This document shows positions 6,019 to 6,352 of a stretch of 6,352 nt of DNA, one piece after another (positions within the stretch are counted from its first letter, which is position 1; each line of letters opens with the position of its first letter). Location: assembly GCA_002085035.1 (NCBI GenBank), contig MZGM01000138.1, positions 1 to 6,352 of the forward strand, in the 5' to 3' direction. The stretch comes from Candidatus Zhuqueibacterota bacterium 4484_219. Its GTDB lineage: Bacteria; Zhuqueibacterota; JdFR-76; 4484-219. A program made the translations under genes and the position numbers. The notes below the pieces were generated by a model. The model did not search any database, had not been told where the DNA came from, and was given only the letters and a program-made list of their open reading frames with translations.

Positions 6019-6352
6019 CACAAGTTTCTCCGCCTTTGACCCTCCAGACCCTTTGGGCAATGTTCACCCCCACTGTTCGAGTTGGGTCAGTGGTTTCCAA
6101 CTTTAATTCTACAGTTTCGTGCGTTATTGCGACATTTAAAGTCTCGCCCCACCATTTCACCTTAAATTCCAACTTTTCCCATTTCTCTGGCAGCCATGGT
6201 TTGAAACTTAGCATTCCATTTTTAATCCGCATGCCTGCAAAGCCATTAATGGCAACCTGCCAGGCTCCGCCCAGGGAAGCAGCATGAATTCCTATTGAAG
6301 TGTTCCCCTGCTCGTCATCCAAATCAATCCGTGTTGACCTTATGAAATCTTG
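5996..6352 (-). CDS. Glycoside hydrolase family 65 phosphorylase, C-terminal part (kojibiose/trehalose/maltose phosphorylase type; partial)
   Basis: Family 65 enzymes are mostly phosphorylases that split alpha-linked disaccharides such as maltose, trehalose or kojibiose with phosphate, giving beta-glucose 1-phosphate and a sugar. About 118 C-terminal residues are visible and the frame is open to the right window edge, so the TTG at 6322 is not a start. The visible part begins 'STRIDLDDEQGNTSIGIHAAS' in pieces, continues 'LGGAWQVAINGFAGMRI', 'LSFKPWLPEKWEKLEFKV' and 'VKWWGETLNVAI', the typical end of the (alpha/alpha)6 barrel and the following C-terminal beta-sheet domain. The catalytic glutamate lies outside the window, so substrate cannot be assigned. 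The stop is TAA, read at 5998-5996. The gene is convergent with and probably transcribed independently of the signalling row; it points to disaccharide use or storage metabolism. Confidence 0.9.
   Translation of the reverse strand, partial: QDFIRSTRIDLDDEQGNTSIGIHAASLGGAWQVAINGFAGMRIKNGMLSFKPWLPEKWEKLEFKVKWWGETLNVAITHETVELKLETTDPTRTVGVNIAQRVWRVKGGETCVISVCSQ

Noticed and set aside
5952..6048. 9-bp inverted match between TCTGGAGGG (5952-5960) and CCCTCCAGA (6040-6048)
   Set aside because: The arms are 79 nt apart, lie within coding sequence of two convergent genes, and a match of this size is not strong evidence of function.
6036..6287. 83-codon open frame on the + strand opposite the GH65 gene
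   Set aside because: The - strand reading has clear GH65 motifs; this frame is its antisense shadow with no family resemblance.
1..6352. CRISPR array, tRNA/rRNA gene, insertion sequence or phage region
   Set aside because: No spaced repeats, tRNA-like cloverleaf, transposase or terminal-repeat-flanked element was found; the only repeats are the 30-bp tandem copy and two hairpins.

Overview
The window is an ordinary-looking bacterial gene row of moderate-to-low GC. Five complete or near-complete genes and one partial gene read rightward, and one partial gene reads leftward from the right edge. The SpoIID protein belongs to the long type that I associate, from memory, with Bacteroidota and related phyla. 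Together with the REC/DUF4388 (PATAN-like) signalling protein, this suggests an uncultured or little-studied diderm from the FCB group or a nearby candidate phylum. The sequence alone does not fix the lineage.

Layout on the + strand: the 3' end of hisS (to 278); a CPBP/CAAX-type membrane protease (330-1178); a SpoIID/LytB protein with a SPOR-like N-terminal region (1258-2811); a 779-residue signalling protein (2838-5177); a 154-residue degenerate small-GTPase-like protein (5193-5657); and a small four-cysteine protein of unknown function (about 5707-6018). Gaps between them are 51, 79, 26, 15 and about 49 nt, so at least the SpoIID, signalling and GTPase-like genes are probably one transcript. 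On the - strand, 5996 to the window end is the C-terminal part of a glycoside hydrolase family 65 phosphorylase, convergent with the row and overlapping its last gene by 23 bp. No gene-free stretch exceeds 300 bases.

The most unusual part is 2838-5657. The large protein is an internal duplication: an intact receiver plus PATAN-like domain plus small helical domain, then a second set in which the receiver has lost its phosphorylation residues. Between the two lies the front part of an MglA-like GTPase with a good Walker A motif but no G3, G4 or G5. The next gene is the reverse: a full-length GTPase-like fold without the P-loop lysine. The two may work as a phosphorylation-controlled complex with a split or decayed GTPase, though this is inference. 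A perfect 30-bp tandem duplication sits directly after the Walker A lysine codon. A perfect 12-bp hairpin lies at the end of the GTPase-like gene, just before an unclear start or frame change into the last small gene.

The neighbours (cell-wall enzyme, membrane protease) would allow an envelope or cell-surface role for this signalling module, but nothing in the sequence proves it.
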